The notes under the pieces were generated by a model. It was not told the DNA's origin, searched no databases, and saw nothing but the letters and a program-made list of their open reading frames with translations. 64,000 nt of DNA from Anaerolineae bacterium UTCFX2. GTDB lineage: Bacteria; Chloroflexota; Anaerolineae; Anaerolineales; UBA4823. Both the position numbers and the translations under genes were made by a program. Where the stretch lies: the NCBI GenBank assembly GCA_002050125.1, contig MWTA01000088.1:57220-121219 (forward strand), written 5' to 3'. Shown here piece after piece: positions 43,673 through 53,352 of the stretch. Numbering within the stretch: the first letter of the stretch is position 1; every line of letters starts with the position of its first letter.

Positions 43673-44470
43673 ATGCCAGGAAATGTGCTGATTATCGATG
43701 ATGAGGAAGTTCTTCGCACATCGTTAGTGCGCATCTTGAGGAACGCGGGTTATTCAACCTATGAAGTCTCGAATGGTCAACAGGCTATTACTTTCGAGAA
43801 TTATGACAACCTCGACCTGGTTCTTTTGGACATTCACTTGCCGGATATCGATGGGGTGGAGGTATTGCGCCAGCTTAAGCATAAATACCCGCGGCTTTCG
43901 GTCATCATGTTGACCGGGTATGGTTCTTTGGCTTCAGCCATCGAATCCATGCGGTTGGGGGCGACGGATTATTTACAGAAACCGCTCAACCCGGAGATTT
44001 TGGTTGCCAGGGTTCGGGTAATTATTGAAGAGCAACGCGTTGAAAGAAGAAAAGATAGCCTGCGCGAACAAATCGCTCATCTGCAAAGGGAGCTGACTGA
44101 ACTGGAGGCGAACCCAATCAGCAGCCAGCCGCAGGTATCCCATATCCATGATTCCACAGACCGCTTCCTCAAAAAAGGTCGGTTGATCCTCGACTTGAAA
44201 GCTCAAAAAGCTACTTATGGCGAAGAAGTGTTAAATTTGCCGCCAGCAACTTTTCAATACTTGTATGTGCTTGCCCGCTATTCTCCCGAGGTTGTCGATT
44301 ATCGAACATTGGTGCAAGAATCCCAGTCTTATCAGGTTAGTCTGGCTGAAGCCCGCGAGCTCGCAAAATGGCACATCCACATGATCCGCAATGCCTCAAA
44401 AAGTGAGGGTGGCTTGGCTGAAAATCTGTTCACCGCGCGCGGGATAGGGTATCGCTTGTTGCTGGATTAA
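43673..44470 (+). CDS. Response regulator with winged-helix output
   Basis: The receiver domain at about residues 1-120 has acidic pocket IIDDEE, phosphoacceptor Asp in LVLLDIHLPDIDG and Lys in YLQKPLNP. A coiled linker precedes a C-terminal OmpR-like winged helix (about 165-265, VLNLPPATFQYLYVLARYSPEVV and ENLFTARGIGYRLLLD, in part). It should bind DNA when phosphorylated. ATG at 43673 has a well-spaced AAGGA; an ATG at 43667 is an alternative. It lies 15 bases after the GAF kinase stop and is presumably its cognate partner. Confidence 0.92.
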   Translation: MPGNVLIIDDEEVLRTSLVRILRNAGYSTYEVSNGQQAITFENYDNLDLVLLDIHLPDIDGVEVLRQLKHKYPRLSVIMLTGYGSLASAIESMRLGATDYLQKPLNPEILVARVRVIIEEQRVERRKDSLREQIAHLQRELTELEANPISSQPQVSHIHDSTDRFLKKGRLILDLKAQKATYGEEVLNLPPATFQYLYVLARYSPEVVDYRTLVQESQSYQVSLAEARELAKWHIHMIRNASKSEGGLAENLFTARGIGYRLLLD

Positions 44471-44589
44471 GTCCCGAGCCGCAAACACTCCCCAACAAAG
44501 ACAATTGAATACCAACCCCATCTTGATGAGATTGAGAGGATAATCTATTCAGGATAGATGGGCTGCTCGAGTTCAATTTGAGTGAATGT

Positions 44590-45936
44590 ATGAACGATCC
44601 GAATACCGAATCTCCTATCCGAATCGTCATCGTCGATGATCACCCCAACACGGCTACAATGCTGGCTCGGGTGCTCACGAAATTTGAGACGCCGGTCGAA
44701 GTATTCACCGCATTGAACGCCAAGGAAGCGATCCATCAAATCGATGAGCGGGGGATTGATATCCTGATCACTGATTTTATGATGCCAGAAATAAATGGCT
44801 TGGAATTAATCGAAAAGCTTGATGGAGCGAAACGACCCGCTCACATCATTCTAATTACCGCTTACGACACGCCAGGATTAGCGGTCGCAGCGCGCCAGTT
44901 AAACGTCAAAGACTACCTGGTAAAACCCGTCCAACCGGAAAGAATTCGAGAAATTGTGCGCTGTGTGATTGAAGAACTGCGCCCACCAGCAACGAATCTG
45001 ACCGAACCGGACTGCAAACATGTTTTTAAAATCTTGGTTGCAGACGATAATCCCGACAATCTTAAATTGCTGCGCACCCGCCTGGTCAGTGAAGGATACG
45101 AGTTCTTCCCTGCCTGGGATGGTGAAGAGACTCTCAACATTGCCCGCGCCGAGTTGCCGGATCTTGTCCTGTTAGACGTCAGCATGCCCAAGAAAGATGG
45201 CTTTCAGGTCTTGCGGGAGTTTCGGGAGGACCTAAATCTCAAACACATTCCTGTGATTATCGTCACGGCGGCGCGAATTGGCTCGAAAGATATCCGAGAC
45301 GGGCTGTTGCTCGGCGCAGATGATTATGTCATCAAGCCGTTCGATTGGCGCGAACTGGCGGCGCGAATCCACTCAAAATTGCGCGTCAAACAAGCCGAAG
45401 ACGCGCTGCGCTGCAAGAACATGGAGTTGGCAATTTTTCCAAAGCTGAGCCAGGATCTCCGTGGACAAAACTCGATTGAATCGATCGCATCTGCGCTCGC
45501 CAATCACCTGGCAGATGGTTTGGGAGTACAAAACGTCTGGCTCGAAATCAACCTGTCAGATGGATCGCAAATCTGGTGTTCAAACCCGAGTGCGCTGTCG
45601 CCGGAAGCCCTGGCGGCTGATCCGCATATTGGGATGATGATTCATGATGCGCAGGAAACGGCTTATTCTTCGGGGTCCAGCGTGCTGCTCCAAGACTCGC
45701 GCTCAATTCCCGAATTGGACGCTGATCTTGGCGGAGAATCATTCTCCGCAGCATTTGTGCCAGTTATCGGTTTGAATAAAACCTGGGGCGTTTTGTCTGT
45801 CATCGAGCGGAGGTCAAATTTCTTTAAAAAAGAACATCTGGAGATTGTTGAAGCCCTTGGGTTTATGGCTGCGTTGGCAATTGAGAATTCTAAATTCGAT
45901 CCCAATGGGCAAACGCCCAACGGTTCGAAAGGGTAA
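44590..45936 (+). CDS. Tandem response regulator with GAF domain
   Basis: A 448-residue protein with two receiver domains. The first, about 10-130, has IVIVDDHP, Asp in ILITDFMMPEINGLEL and Lys in YLVKPVQPE. The second, about 145-265, has ILVADDNPDN, Asp in LVLLDVSMPKKDGFQV and Lys in YVIKPFDWRE. A divergent GAF domain fills about 285-440. There is no DNA-binding or enzymatic output, so it is probably a phospho-dependent scaffold or phosphate sink. ATG at 44590 is preferred over an in-frame TTG at 44578. Confidence 0.9.
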   Translation: MNDPNTESPIRIVIVDDHPNTATMLARVLTKFETPVEVFTALNAKEAIHQIDERGIDILITDFMMPEINGLELIEKLDGAKRPAHIILITAYDTPGLAVAARQLNVKDYLVKPVQPERIREIVRCVIEELRPPATNLTEPDCKHVFKILVADDNPDNLKLLRTRLVSEGYEFFPAWDGEETLNIARAELPDLVLLDVSMPKKDGFQVLREFREDLNLKHIPVIIVTAARIGSKDIRDGLLLGADDYVIKPFDWRELAARIHSKLRVKQAEDALRCKNMELAIFPKLSQDLRGQNSIESIASALANHLADGLGVQNVWLEINLSDGSQIWCSNPSALSPEALAADPHIGMMIHDAQETAYSSGSSVLLQDSRSIPELDADLGGESFSAAFVPVIGLNKTWGVLSVIERRSNFFKKEHLEIVEALGFMAALAIENSKFDPNGQTPNGSKG

Positions 45937-46042
45937 TTTGGGCAAGCAACTTGCATATTGCTAAGCGATAGAACTGAGCCGATGGAACTGTGCAATAGAG
46001 ATCTGACTAAACAGGCGCCTCGATTTCTACAGGGATGTGATT

Positions 46043-47158
46043 ATGAACAACGTCTTATTTCAAAGTAAAACGATATTCGGTAGAACCAGCCTTCAAACCC
46101 GGCTGGTCCTCCTGGTGATGCTAATTTCGACTCTTATCCTGATATCCACACTGGGGCTGATCCATCGCAGCCTCTCGACCGCAGTTGCTGTACAGGCTCT
46201 GCCCGCCGAGTTTAAAGCCGGGCTGGCATCCCTGCAGCGCATGACCATCCTGATCGCGTTGATCGGTCAGATTATCCTTTTCTGCCTCACCGTCGTCGCG
46301 ATCCGATTTTTGCTTAAGCCGGTCAGATTGTTAACCGACGCCGCCACCGCCGTCGCCGCAGGCGATTTGGAGTGGAAAGTACCTGTATTCTACCCGGATG
46401 AAATAGGCAAGCTGGCAGCCGCCTTCAATCAGATGACGGATCAGCTGCATTCGACCTTTTCTGCGCTTAAAAAGCAGGTCGAGACGCGCACCAGTGAATT
46501 GCAGGCGAGCTTTGGGGTCTCTGAAAGGTTGGCGTCCATTCGCGATCTCCACGAATTGACGGTCTCGGTCGTTGAAGAAGTTCAACGCATTTTCAATTTC
46601 TATCATGTTCATATTTATTTGTTCGATGAATTGAATGAAAACCTCATCATGGTCGGTGGAACCGGCGACGTAGGCAAGATCCTTTTGAATCGGAAACACC
46701 AGCTCTCCAGGGGAAAGGGACTGGTGGCGCGGGCGGCTGAGACAAATCAAGTCGTTTTGGTGAGCGACACATCCGTTGACCCCGATTGGCTCCCAAACCC
46801 ATTGCTGCCTGAGACGAAATCCGAGGCTGCCATACCGCTGGCGATTGGCGAGAACGTCCTGGGGGTGTTGGACGTTCAGCACAACGCAATCAACGGTATT
46901 CACTCCGAACAGGCTGAAGTGCTCAAAGCGTTGGGCAACCAGATTGCCGTCGCAGTTGAAAATGCGCGCTTGATCTCAACTGCCTTCGAACAGATTGAAC
47001 ATCAAACTCAGATTAGCGCGCTAACCCAGAAGATCCAATCCGCTTCGTCGATTGAAACCGTGCTGCAGATCGCGCTCCGCGGACTAACCGAAGCGCTCGG
47101 GAGCAATCGAGGGAGCATCCAAATCGGACTGGAACTGAATGATCCGCAAAGGAATTAG
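46043..47158 (+). CDS. Membrane HAMP-GAF receptor without kinase domain (receptor 1)
   Basis: A 371-residue protein. Two transmembrane helices (about 20-42 and 70-95) frame a short extracytoplasmic loop of about 25 residues. A HAMP domain (DAATAVAAGDLEWKVP, about 100-150) and a full GAF domain (about 160-310, with LPNPLLPETKSEAAIPLAI) follow. The chain ends in a 55-residue segment (ISALTQKIQSASSIETVLQIA, then LTEALGSNRGSIQI, in part) equal to the first helix and strand of another GAF domain, where it stops. No HisKA or other output is present. RBS AGGGA precedes the ATG. The next receptor gene starts 21 bases later. Confidence 0.9.
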   Translation: MNNVLFQSKTIFGRTSLQTRLVLLVMLISTLILISTLGLIHRSLSTAVAVQALPAEFKAGLASLQRMTILIALIGQIILFCLTVVAIRFLLKPVRLLTDAATAVAAGDLEWKVPVFYPDEIGKLAAAFNQMTDQLHSTFSALKKQVETRTSELQASFGVSERLASIRDLHELTVSVVEEVQRIFNFYHVHIYLFDELNENLIMVGGTGDVGKILLNRKHQLSRGKGLVARAAETNQVVLVSDTSVDPDWLPNPLLPETKSEAAIPLAIGENVLGVLDVQHNAINGIHSEQAEVLKALGNQIAVAVENARLISTAFEQIEHQTQISALTQKIQSASSIETVLQIALRGLTEALGSNRGSIQIGLELNDPQRN

Positions 47159-47179
47159 ATGAGATCAATGGAGGACTTA

Positions 47180-49615
47180 ATGAACCAGAGCGATTCCACG
47201 CCGGATCAATTTCAAAACAGGAGCGTTGAAGATGCCGCCCGAAAAACCCGGGCGTTTCAAATTAGTCTGCTCTTCGGTGTTGTTGCAGCGTTGATTGGAC
47301 TGGGCGTTCTCGCGATTTTAATCTTTCGACCAGGTACGATCGGCAACCCGCGCTCGATCATTGGAGTTGTCTTCCTCGCCATAACCAGTTTTGTGGGGGC
47401 GTATCTGTCTAGAATCGGCAAGCATCAGGCTGGAATAGCTCAATTGGTCGTCAGCATTCTGGTTATTTCATTTGCGTTTCCGTTTATCGCCTCGAGAATG
47501 GGACTGCAAATCGGTCTGCTGACCTTGATGCTGATCGCCGGCATCGCTTCTGCCACACTGAAAGGCAAGCCCGCCGTATATGCAATCGTGGCTGCTGCGG
47601 CGGCAGCGCTGTACAACCTGCTGATGGATTTCTTTGGTCCACGATTGGCTGCCCCCGGGAAACCCACAGTCATCTCCATTGTGACCGGCGTGATGGTCGT
47701 GGTCGCTTTATTTGTTATCCTGCGCCAATTTAGACATTACAGTTTGCGCTCGAAATTGATCTTGTCATTTATTTTAGTTACTTTAGTTCCGCTACTCATT
47801 TTAACTGCGGTATCTACGATCCGGCTAACGCGCAACTTGACGATTGACGCCCAAAGAGGGCTGACCTCTAATGCCCAGCAGGTAGCGTTATCTTTGGATG
47901 GTTTCTTAGCGCGCTCGCTTGATAACGCCTACGTTGACGCCCAGTTGTCCGAATTCCAGGAGTACCTTTCACTTCCGCCAGAGTTAAGGTCGATTGATGA
48001 GAATAGGGAGAAGGTTCTGAGCACTTTAAGACTTTTTCAACAGCGACGCTCCAGTTTAATTCGATCCTACGCCCTTTTAGACATCAATGGCATGAACGTT
48101 CTCGATACCGACACCGAGAAAATCGGTCGCAGTGAAGCCGAATTTGATTATTTCGTATACCCAAAAGAAACTTACCAGTTCTATGTCTCGCCAGTCCTGT
48201 TTCTGGACGACGGTCCGGCGATCGTTTTCAGCAGCCCGATTTGGGGTGAGGGGGGTAACAAACTCGGCATCCTGAGGTACGAGTATGACGCGTATGTGCT
48301 GCAATCCGAGTTAATGAGTTTAGCAAATCAATTCAAAGAAGATGAGCTTTATGCAGTTGTGGTCGACAATGAATATTTTCTGCGTCTAGCTCAAAGCCGT
48401 AACTATGGGCTCGTCTATAGATCTTATGATTCGTTTGACCCTGACACAATCGCGCGTTTGCAGTCTGAAAGGCGTTTCCCGGAAGGCGGGCTTGAAACCT
48501 TGACGACCAATCAGCCTGATATGGTGAGCTGGCTGAAAGATTGGCAATCTGAGACATTCACCTCGCCGGGTGACTATGCCAGCGGGGGCGATCCGGCGCT
48601 CTCGACGGTGGCGCCGCTCAAGAATGCGCCCTGGCTGGTGATCACTCGTCAACCGGTTGACGCCGCAATGGGCGCGGTCGATACCCAGTACAAGATTTCG
48701 ATTGTCTTGTCGATCTTCTTGGTTTTGGCTATGGCTGGCACAGCCATTTTGGTATCGCAGATGATCGCTCAGCCCATTGTGAATCTGACCCATGTGGCAG
48801 CCCGGGTGGGTCAAGGCGACCTTTCAGCGCGCGCTCCAATCCAAACCGAGGATGAGGTGGGCGAGCTAGCCGCAACGTTCAATCAGATGACCGAGGAACT
48901 GCAATCGACGCTGCAAGGGCTGGAACTGCGGGTGGCAGAGCGCACCCGGGCGATCGAGTTGAGCGCAGACGTCAGCCGTCGTTTGTCCACCTTGTTGGAT
49001 CCGCTCGAACTGGTGAGCGAGGTGGTGACCCAATTGCAAAAAGTTTTCGGGTATTACCATGTTCAGGTCTATTTATTTGATGAAGAACGAGATTTCTTGA
49101 ACATGGTCGGCGGCACAGGCGCAGCCGGCAAGACGATGGTAGAGCAGGGTCACAAATTGAAGCTGGGTCAAGGTCTGGTCGGTCGGGCGTGCGAAACAGG
49201 CGTCGTGAACGTGGTTGCGGATACGCACCAGGACCCGCAATGGCTGCCAAATCCGCTGCTACCAGAAACAAAATCCGAGATTGCCGTGCCAATCGTCCTC
49301 GGCAACGAGGTATTGGGCGCATTGGACGTCCAGGATGACAGCGTCGGGGGGATCGGGCAGCAAGACGTCGATCTTCTTTCTTCGATTGCCAGCCAGGTCG
49401 CCATTGCGCTGCACAACTCGCAGCAGTATTCAAAAACCCAGCGGCAAGCCGCGCGGGCTTCCCGGATCAACGAAATTATTCAGCACATCCAAAACACCCA
49501 ATCAATCGGCAGCGCGTTGCAAGTTGCTGTGCGTGAGCTTGGGCGCGAGTTGGACGCAGCCCGGATTACGGTCAAATTATCGCCGGCGTATCATGATCGC
49601 TCATCCGATAATTGA
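47180..49615 (+). CDS. Multi-pass sensor with extracytoplasmic domain, HAMP and GAF, no kinase (receptor 2)
   Basis: An 811-residue protein. About six transmembrane helices fill residues 25-185 (a MASE-like module). A further helix precedes a Cache-like extracytoplasmic domain (about 225-510), then another helix and a HAMP domain (VAARVGQGDLSARAP). A GAF domain (about 595-750, with LPNPLLPETKSEIAVPIVL) follows, and the chain ends in a GAF N-terminal half (IIQHIQNTQSIGSALQVA, LGRELDAARITVKL). There is no kinase. ATG at 47180 was chosen because GGAGG lies 5 bases upstream; earlier in-frame ATGs at 47159 and 47168 lack an RBS. Confidence 0.9.
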   Translation: MNQSDSTPDQFQNRSVEDAARKTRAFQISLLFGVVAALIGLGVLAILIFRPGTIGNPRSIIGVVFLAITSFVGAYLSRIGKHQAGIAQLVVSILVISFAFPFIASRMGLQIGLLTLMLIAGIASATLKGKPAVYAIVAAAAAALYNLLMDFFGPRLAAPGKPTVISIVTGVMVVVALFVILRQFRHYSLRSKLILSFILVTLVPLLILTAVSTIRLTRNLTIDAQRGLTSNAQQVALSLDGFLARSLDNAYVDAQLSEFQEYLSLPPELRSIDENREKVLSTLRLFQQRRSSLIRSYALLDINGMNVLDTDTEKIGRSEAEFDYFVYPKETYQFYVSPVLFLDDGPAIVFSSPIWGEGGNKLGILRYEYDAYVLQSELMSLANQFKEDELYAVVVDNEYFLRLAQSRNYGLVYRSYDSFDPDTIARLQSERRFPEGGLETLTTNQPDMVSWLKDWQSETFTSPGDYASGGDPALSTVAPLKNAPWLVITRQPVDAAMGAVDTQYKISIVLSIFLVLAMAGTAILVSQMIAQPIVNLTHVAARVGQGDLSARAPIQTEDEVGELAATFNQMTEELQSTLQGLELRVAERTRAIELSADVSRRLSTLLDPLELVSEVVTQLQKVFGYYHVQVYLFDEERDFLNMVGGTGAAGKTMVEQGHKLKLGQGLVGRACETGVVNVVADTHQDPQWLPNPLLPETKSEIAVPIVLGNEVLGALDVQDDSVGGIGQQDVDLLSSIASQVAIALHNSQQYSKTQRQAARASRINEIIQHIQNTQSIGSALQVAVRELGRELDAARITVKLSPAYHDRSSDN

Positions 49616-49663
49616 TCTCGCACAATTGGTTTGGTTTTCAGAAAATGACCGAGGGAAACCAAT

Positions 49664-52600
49664 ATGGGTAACATAAAGGAATATCAACCCAGCGTCAAAA
49701 CGGAAACGGGCAATCCGCTGTCCAGAGAATCGCGCGGCGCGTTTCTGATCTCACTTGTGGTGATGATTTTTTCGTTCATCGGTCTGGTTTACACGGCTTA
49801 TCAGACTGGCATCGCGCCCTCACAATCCGGTTGGATACTCCCGGCGTCGATGAGCCTCACCTTCCTCGGCACGATCATCTCCGCCATCGCCAGCCGCCAG
49901 GGAAAACCGGGTCTGGCGGGTTGGATCCTGGTGCTTGCATTTTCTCAACTGCTGATTGTCCGCTCCTTAGTTGTGAGGGGAGATTTTGCTGAAATTTCAG
50001 TCGCCGGATTTATGCTGATTATCTACATAGGGGCAAGGGTTTTGCCTCAATCCCAGATGAAATGGGCGGTATTTTGGGGAATTCTTATTTTGCTGCTAAC
50101 CAGGTTGTTCGGAGTAATTTCCCCCTTCGCTTTGGAGGGCGCCCCATTCACAACTCTGGGAATGCAATATCTCGCCTGGATTGTTTTAGTTTCAATTCTG
50201 CTTGTTCTATTGCGAGAATTTCGCTTTCTCTCTTTGACAAATAAGTTGATCCTGGCGTTCCTCGTCGTAGCTTTTTTGGTAACGTACACCATGAATTATT
50301 TTAGCAGCGCCCGAACCGAAGCCGCGCTCACCGAGCGGGTTGGACAGGCGCTTTCAGGCGTGGCTGAAAGCCAGGGGCAGGCAGTCGGTGATTTGTTGGA
50401 TAACCAGATCGACAACCTGTTGACCCTGGCGTCAAGCACGACCCTCCAGGAGATGCTAATCCCCGCCAATCTGGCATACTCGGACAACCCGGAGGAGAAC
50501 GTCAAACGGATCGAGGGCTTGGCTCAGCAGTGGGAAACAGGCGTTTCTGTGGGCGACTATTCGAATGAATTGATCGTCGCGGTCTTGCAAAACAAAGCCG
50601 CGCGGGAATTGAAGCAATTTCTGAACATCTCTCCCTATAACACCCAGTTGACCTTGACCGATACCCAGGGCGGGTTGGTCGCCTCGACCGACTTGAACAC
50701 AGGTTATTATCACGGGGGTGACTACTGGTGGAACGCCGCGTATCAAAAAGGCAGTGGCGCAATTTACATCAGCGCTCCTTTTTATGATTACGAGGCGAAA
50801 AAGAGTGTTTTGGAGTTTGCGGTTCCGGTTGTCGATCTGGCGACTTCAAAGATCGTCGGCATATTGCAGACGACTTATTTGATGGACGGCGTGGCTGGCG
50901 TGTTTGCAGACCTGCAGCCCGGCGAGACGGGCAACGTTCATCTGCTCATCCCCAGCAAATCGGGATTTCCAACCTATCCCCGCATTCCCACCCGAGTGAT
51001 GAGAGGTGGGTTGCTGTACACCGCCGATATGCCTTCCGTAGAGAAAATCGCCAAACTGGGGGATCAGCCATACGGTGAATTGGATTATATGGGGCAAGAC
51101 AGTTTTTATAGTTGGGCGTATGTAAAATCTGTCAGCGATAATCCGATCATTGGGAACCTCGGCTGGTGGCTGCTGACCTATCAAGACAGAAACGAAATTC
51201 TTGCGCCGGTTCGCGAACAGGTCCAGCAGTCCGGGCTGTTGAGCGCGGTGATTGTGGCTATTGTGGCAGGGATGGCATTGTTGTTCTCGCAATTCCTTGC
51301 CGGCCCGATCGTGCGGCTTACGCAAACCGCGGAGGAGATCCGCAAAGGAGACCTGGCTGCCCGCGCCAATATTGAAACCGATGACGAAGTTGGAACGCTC
51401 GCCACGTCCTTTAACGAGATGACGGGGCAGCTACAACAGACCCTCCAAAATCTTGAATTGCAGGTCGAAGAACGAACGAAGGAGTTGGAACTGGCGGGTG
51501 TAGTCGGTCAAACCCTCTCTCAGGAGCGCGAGCTTGACCGACTGCTGAACAACTCTGTAGAGCTAATTCAGGAAAACTTTGGACTTTATCACACCCAAAT
51601 CTATCTTCTGGACGCAACCGGAAAAGCCTTAATCCTGCAGGCGGCTACGGGTGAAGCAGGTCGGGAACTGCTCGGGCGCGCGCACCGGCTGAGCGTTGGC
51701 GGGGGGTCGATCAACGGATTGGCTGCCTCGCAGAAAAGCCCGGTGCTCGTTTCCGACACCTCCGCCAGCCCGATCTTTCGCGCCAACCCGCTGCTGCCTG
51801 AGACCAGGTCCGAGCTCTCGGTCCCGCTTCGCATAGGTGAACGAGTGGTCGGCGTGTTGGACGTGCAGTCGCGCGCGGCAGGTGGTCTTTCCATCGAGAA
51901 TTTACCGGCATTCGAGGCGCTCGCCGGACAGCTTGCCATTGCAATTGAAAACGCGAATCTCATCAATCAAATCCAAACGGCGCAGGAGGAAGTCTTCAGC
52001 CAGGCGCGCCACTTTTCGCGCCAGGGCTGGGATGAATACCTCGATGCAATCGACCGCAAGGAGCGCATTGGCTTCACCTATGACCGTCAAGCGATCCAGC
52101 CTCTGGATGATGTTCTGATGCCAGAACAGAAAGACGAGATCCTGTCGAACTCCATTGAGATCGTTGGCGAGCCGATCGGGAAGATCGTGCTCGAAAAAGA
52201 CCCCAACCAAACCTGGACGGAAAGCGAGCGGGATTTTGTCCGTTCGATTGCCGATCAAATTGCCCGCCAGATCGATAGCCTGCGCTTGATGAGCCAAACC
52301 GAGCAATTCCGCATGCAGGCAGAAGAAGCGGCGCGCCGGCTCACCCGGCAAGGCTGGGATGACTATCTTCAGTCATTGGAAGATGAGGATCTTGGCTATA
52401 CTTACGATCAACTGCAGATCACCCCGGCCAGCGCGGTCGAGATAAACGAGGACGAATCGGTTACGAGTCAGCCGTTCAACGTCCGGGGAGAGTCAGTCGG
52501 GGAATTATTGATTGAAGGGCTGAATACAAGGGACGAAGATTCTCTCGAATTGATCCAGGTCATTTCCGATCGCCTGACTGCGCACATTGAAAACCTGCGG

Positions 52601-53338
52601 CTCAGCGCCCAAACGCAGCAGGCGCTTCAAGAGACAGAAGCGCTGTACGGCATGATTTCCCGGATGAATTCAGCCAGAGGCTATCAAGAAATCCTCGAGG
52701 TGCTGATCGAAAACACGAACTTGACCCAGGCGAACCAGCGGATTCTAATGGCGGTTTTTGATCAGCCGCTTGATGATGAAACCCAGCCGCGCTGGTGCAT
52801 CCCGGTGGCTTCGCAGGCGATTAAGCTCGCAAAAATGGGTCCCAGATTTCCTTTCGAGCAGCTTGGCGCCCCCTTCGCCGGTCTGGAAAAGGATCAGCCA
52901 GTGATTTTGCACGATCTGCGCGAGCAAGAACAGTTCGTGAGCCTGACGCGGTCGGTCGGATCAGACGGAAATGGATCCGATGGAAATCGAGTTAAATCTG
53001 CGGTCTGGACGCCCCTGGTTCTAGGAAACGCCGCGATCGGCTTTGTGCTGGCTTTCTATCCCGAAAACGTGGAGTTCAATGAATCCGACCTCCAACACTC
53101 AATGATTGTCGCCGGTCAGGCTGCCATTGCCGTGCAAAACCAGCTCTTGTTGGAGCGGGCGCGGGCGCGGGCGCGGCAGGAGCAGAATATCCGCGAAGTG
53201 ACCGCCCAGGTGTTCAGCGCGACCGATGTTCACGGTGTGATGAGAAAGACCGTGGAGCAAGTCGGGCGGGTTCTCGGTTCAACCGCATATATCTACTTGA
53301 ATGAGAGCGGAACGGTCAAGGATGAACCTGAGAATTGA
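49664..53338 (+). CDS. Giant membrane sensor with Cache-like, HAMP and multiple GAF modules, no kinase (receptor 3)
   Basis: A 1224-residue protein. About six transmembrane helices lie at residues 25-180, then one more (LILAFLVVAFLVTYTMNYF). A Cache-like domain fills about 215-520, followed by a helix and HAMP (AEEIRKGDLAARANIE, to about 590). GAF 1 is at about 612-765. Two copies of a GAF-half module follow, marked by W789 (RQGWDEYL...GFTYD) and W898 (RQGWDDYL...GYTYD). A full GAF lies at about 990-1165, and a terminal GAF N-half (IREVTAQVFSATDVHGVMRK, LGSTAYIYL) ends the chain. It has no kinase motifs. parA follows after 14 bases. Confidence 0.9.
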   Translation: MGNIKEYQPSVKTETGNPLSRESRGAFLISLVVMIFSFIGLVYTAYQTGIAPSQSGWILPASMSLTFLGTIISAIASRQGKPGLAGWILVLAFSQLLIVRSLVVRGDFAEISVAGFMLIIYIGARVLPQSQMKWAVFWGILILLLTRLFGVISPFALEGAPFTTLGMQYLAWIVLVSILLVLLREFRFLSLTNKLILAFLVVAFLVTYTMNYFSSARTEAALTERVGQALSGVAESQGQAVGDLLDNQIDNLLTLASSTTLQEMLIPANLAYSDNPEENVKRIEGLAQQWETGVSVGDYSNELIVAVLQNKAARELKQFLNISPYNTQLTLTDTQGGLVASTDLNTGYYHGGDYWWNAAYQKGSGAIYISAPFYDYEAKKSVLEFAVPVVDLATSKIVGILQTTYLMDGVAGVFADLQPGETGNVHLLIPSKSGFPTYPRIPTRVMRGGLLYTADMPSVEKIAKLGDQPYGELDYMGQDSFYSWAYVKSVSDNPIIGNLGWWLLTYQDRNEILAPVREQVQQSGLLSAVIVAIVAGMALLFSQFLAGPIVRLTQTAEEIRKGDLAARANIETDDEVGTLATSFNEMTGQLQQTLQNLELQVEERTKELELAGVVGQTLSQERELDRLLNNSVELIQENFGLYHTQIYLLDATGKALILQAATGEAGRELLGRAHRLSVGGGSINGLAASQKSPVLVSDTSASPIFRANPLLPETRSELSVPLRIGERVVGVLDVQSRAAGGLSIENLPAFEALAGQLAIAIENANLINQIQTAQEEVFSQARHFSRQGWDEYLDAIDRKERIGFTYDRQAIQPLDDVLMPEQKDEILSNSIEIVGEPIGKIVLEKDPNQTWTESERDFVRSIADQIARQIDSLRLMSQTEQFRMQAEEAARRLTRQGWDDYLQSLEDEDLGYTYDQLQITPASAVEINEDESVTSQPFNVRGESVGELLIEGLNTRDEDSLELIQVISDRLTAHIENLRLSAQTQQALQETEALYGMISRMNSARGYQEILEVLIENTNLTQANQRILMAVFDQPLDDETQPRWCIPVASQAIKLAKMGPRFPFEQLGAPFAGLEKDQPVILHDLREQEQFVSLTRSVGSDGNGSDGNRVKSAVWTPLVLGNAAIGFVLAFYPENVEFNESDLQHSMIVAGQAAIAVQNQLLLERARARARQEQNIREVTAQVFSATDVHGVMRKTVEQVGRVLGSTAYIYLNESGTVKDEPEN
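52958..52987 (+). repeat. 15-bp in-frame tandem duplication
   Basis: Two copies of a 15-base unit (52958-52972 and 52973-52987, two mismatches) inside receptor 3 encode Gly-Ser-Asp-Gly-Asn twice, forming a surface loop in the last full GAF domain. Confidence 0.8.
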
Positions 53339-53352
53339 GCATGGAGTAAAAA

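Noticed and set aside
52600..53200. Arg/Ala repeat (RARARAR) in receptor 3 as a frameshift or low-quality region
   Set aside because: The reading frame is continuous and the segment fits a helical linker between the last GAF and the terminal GAF half.
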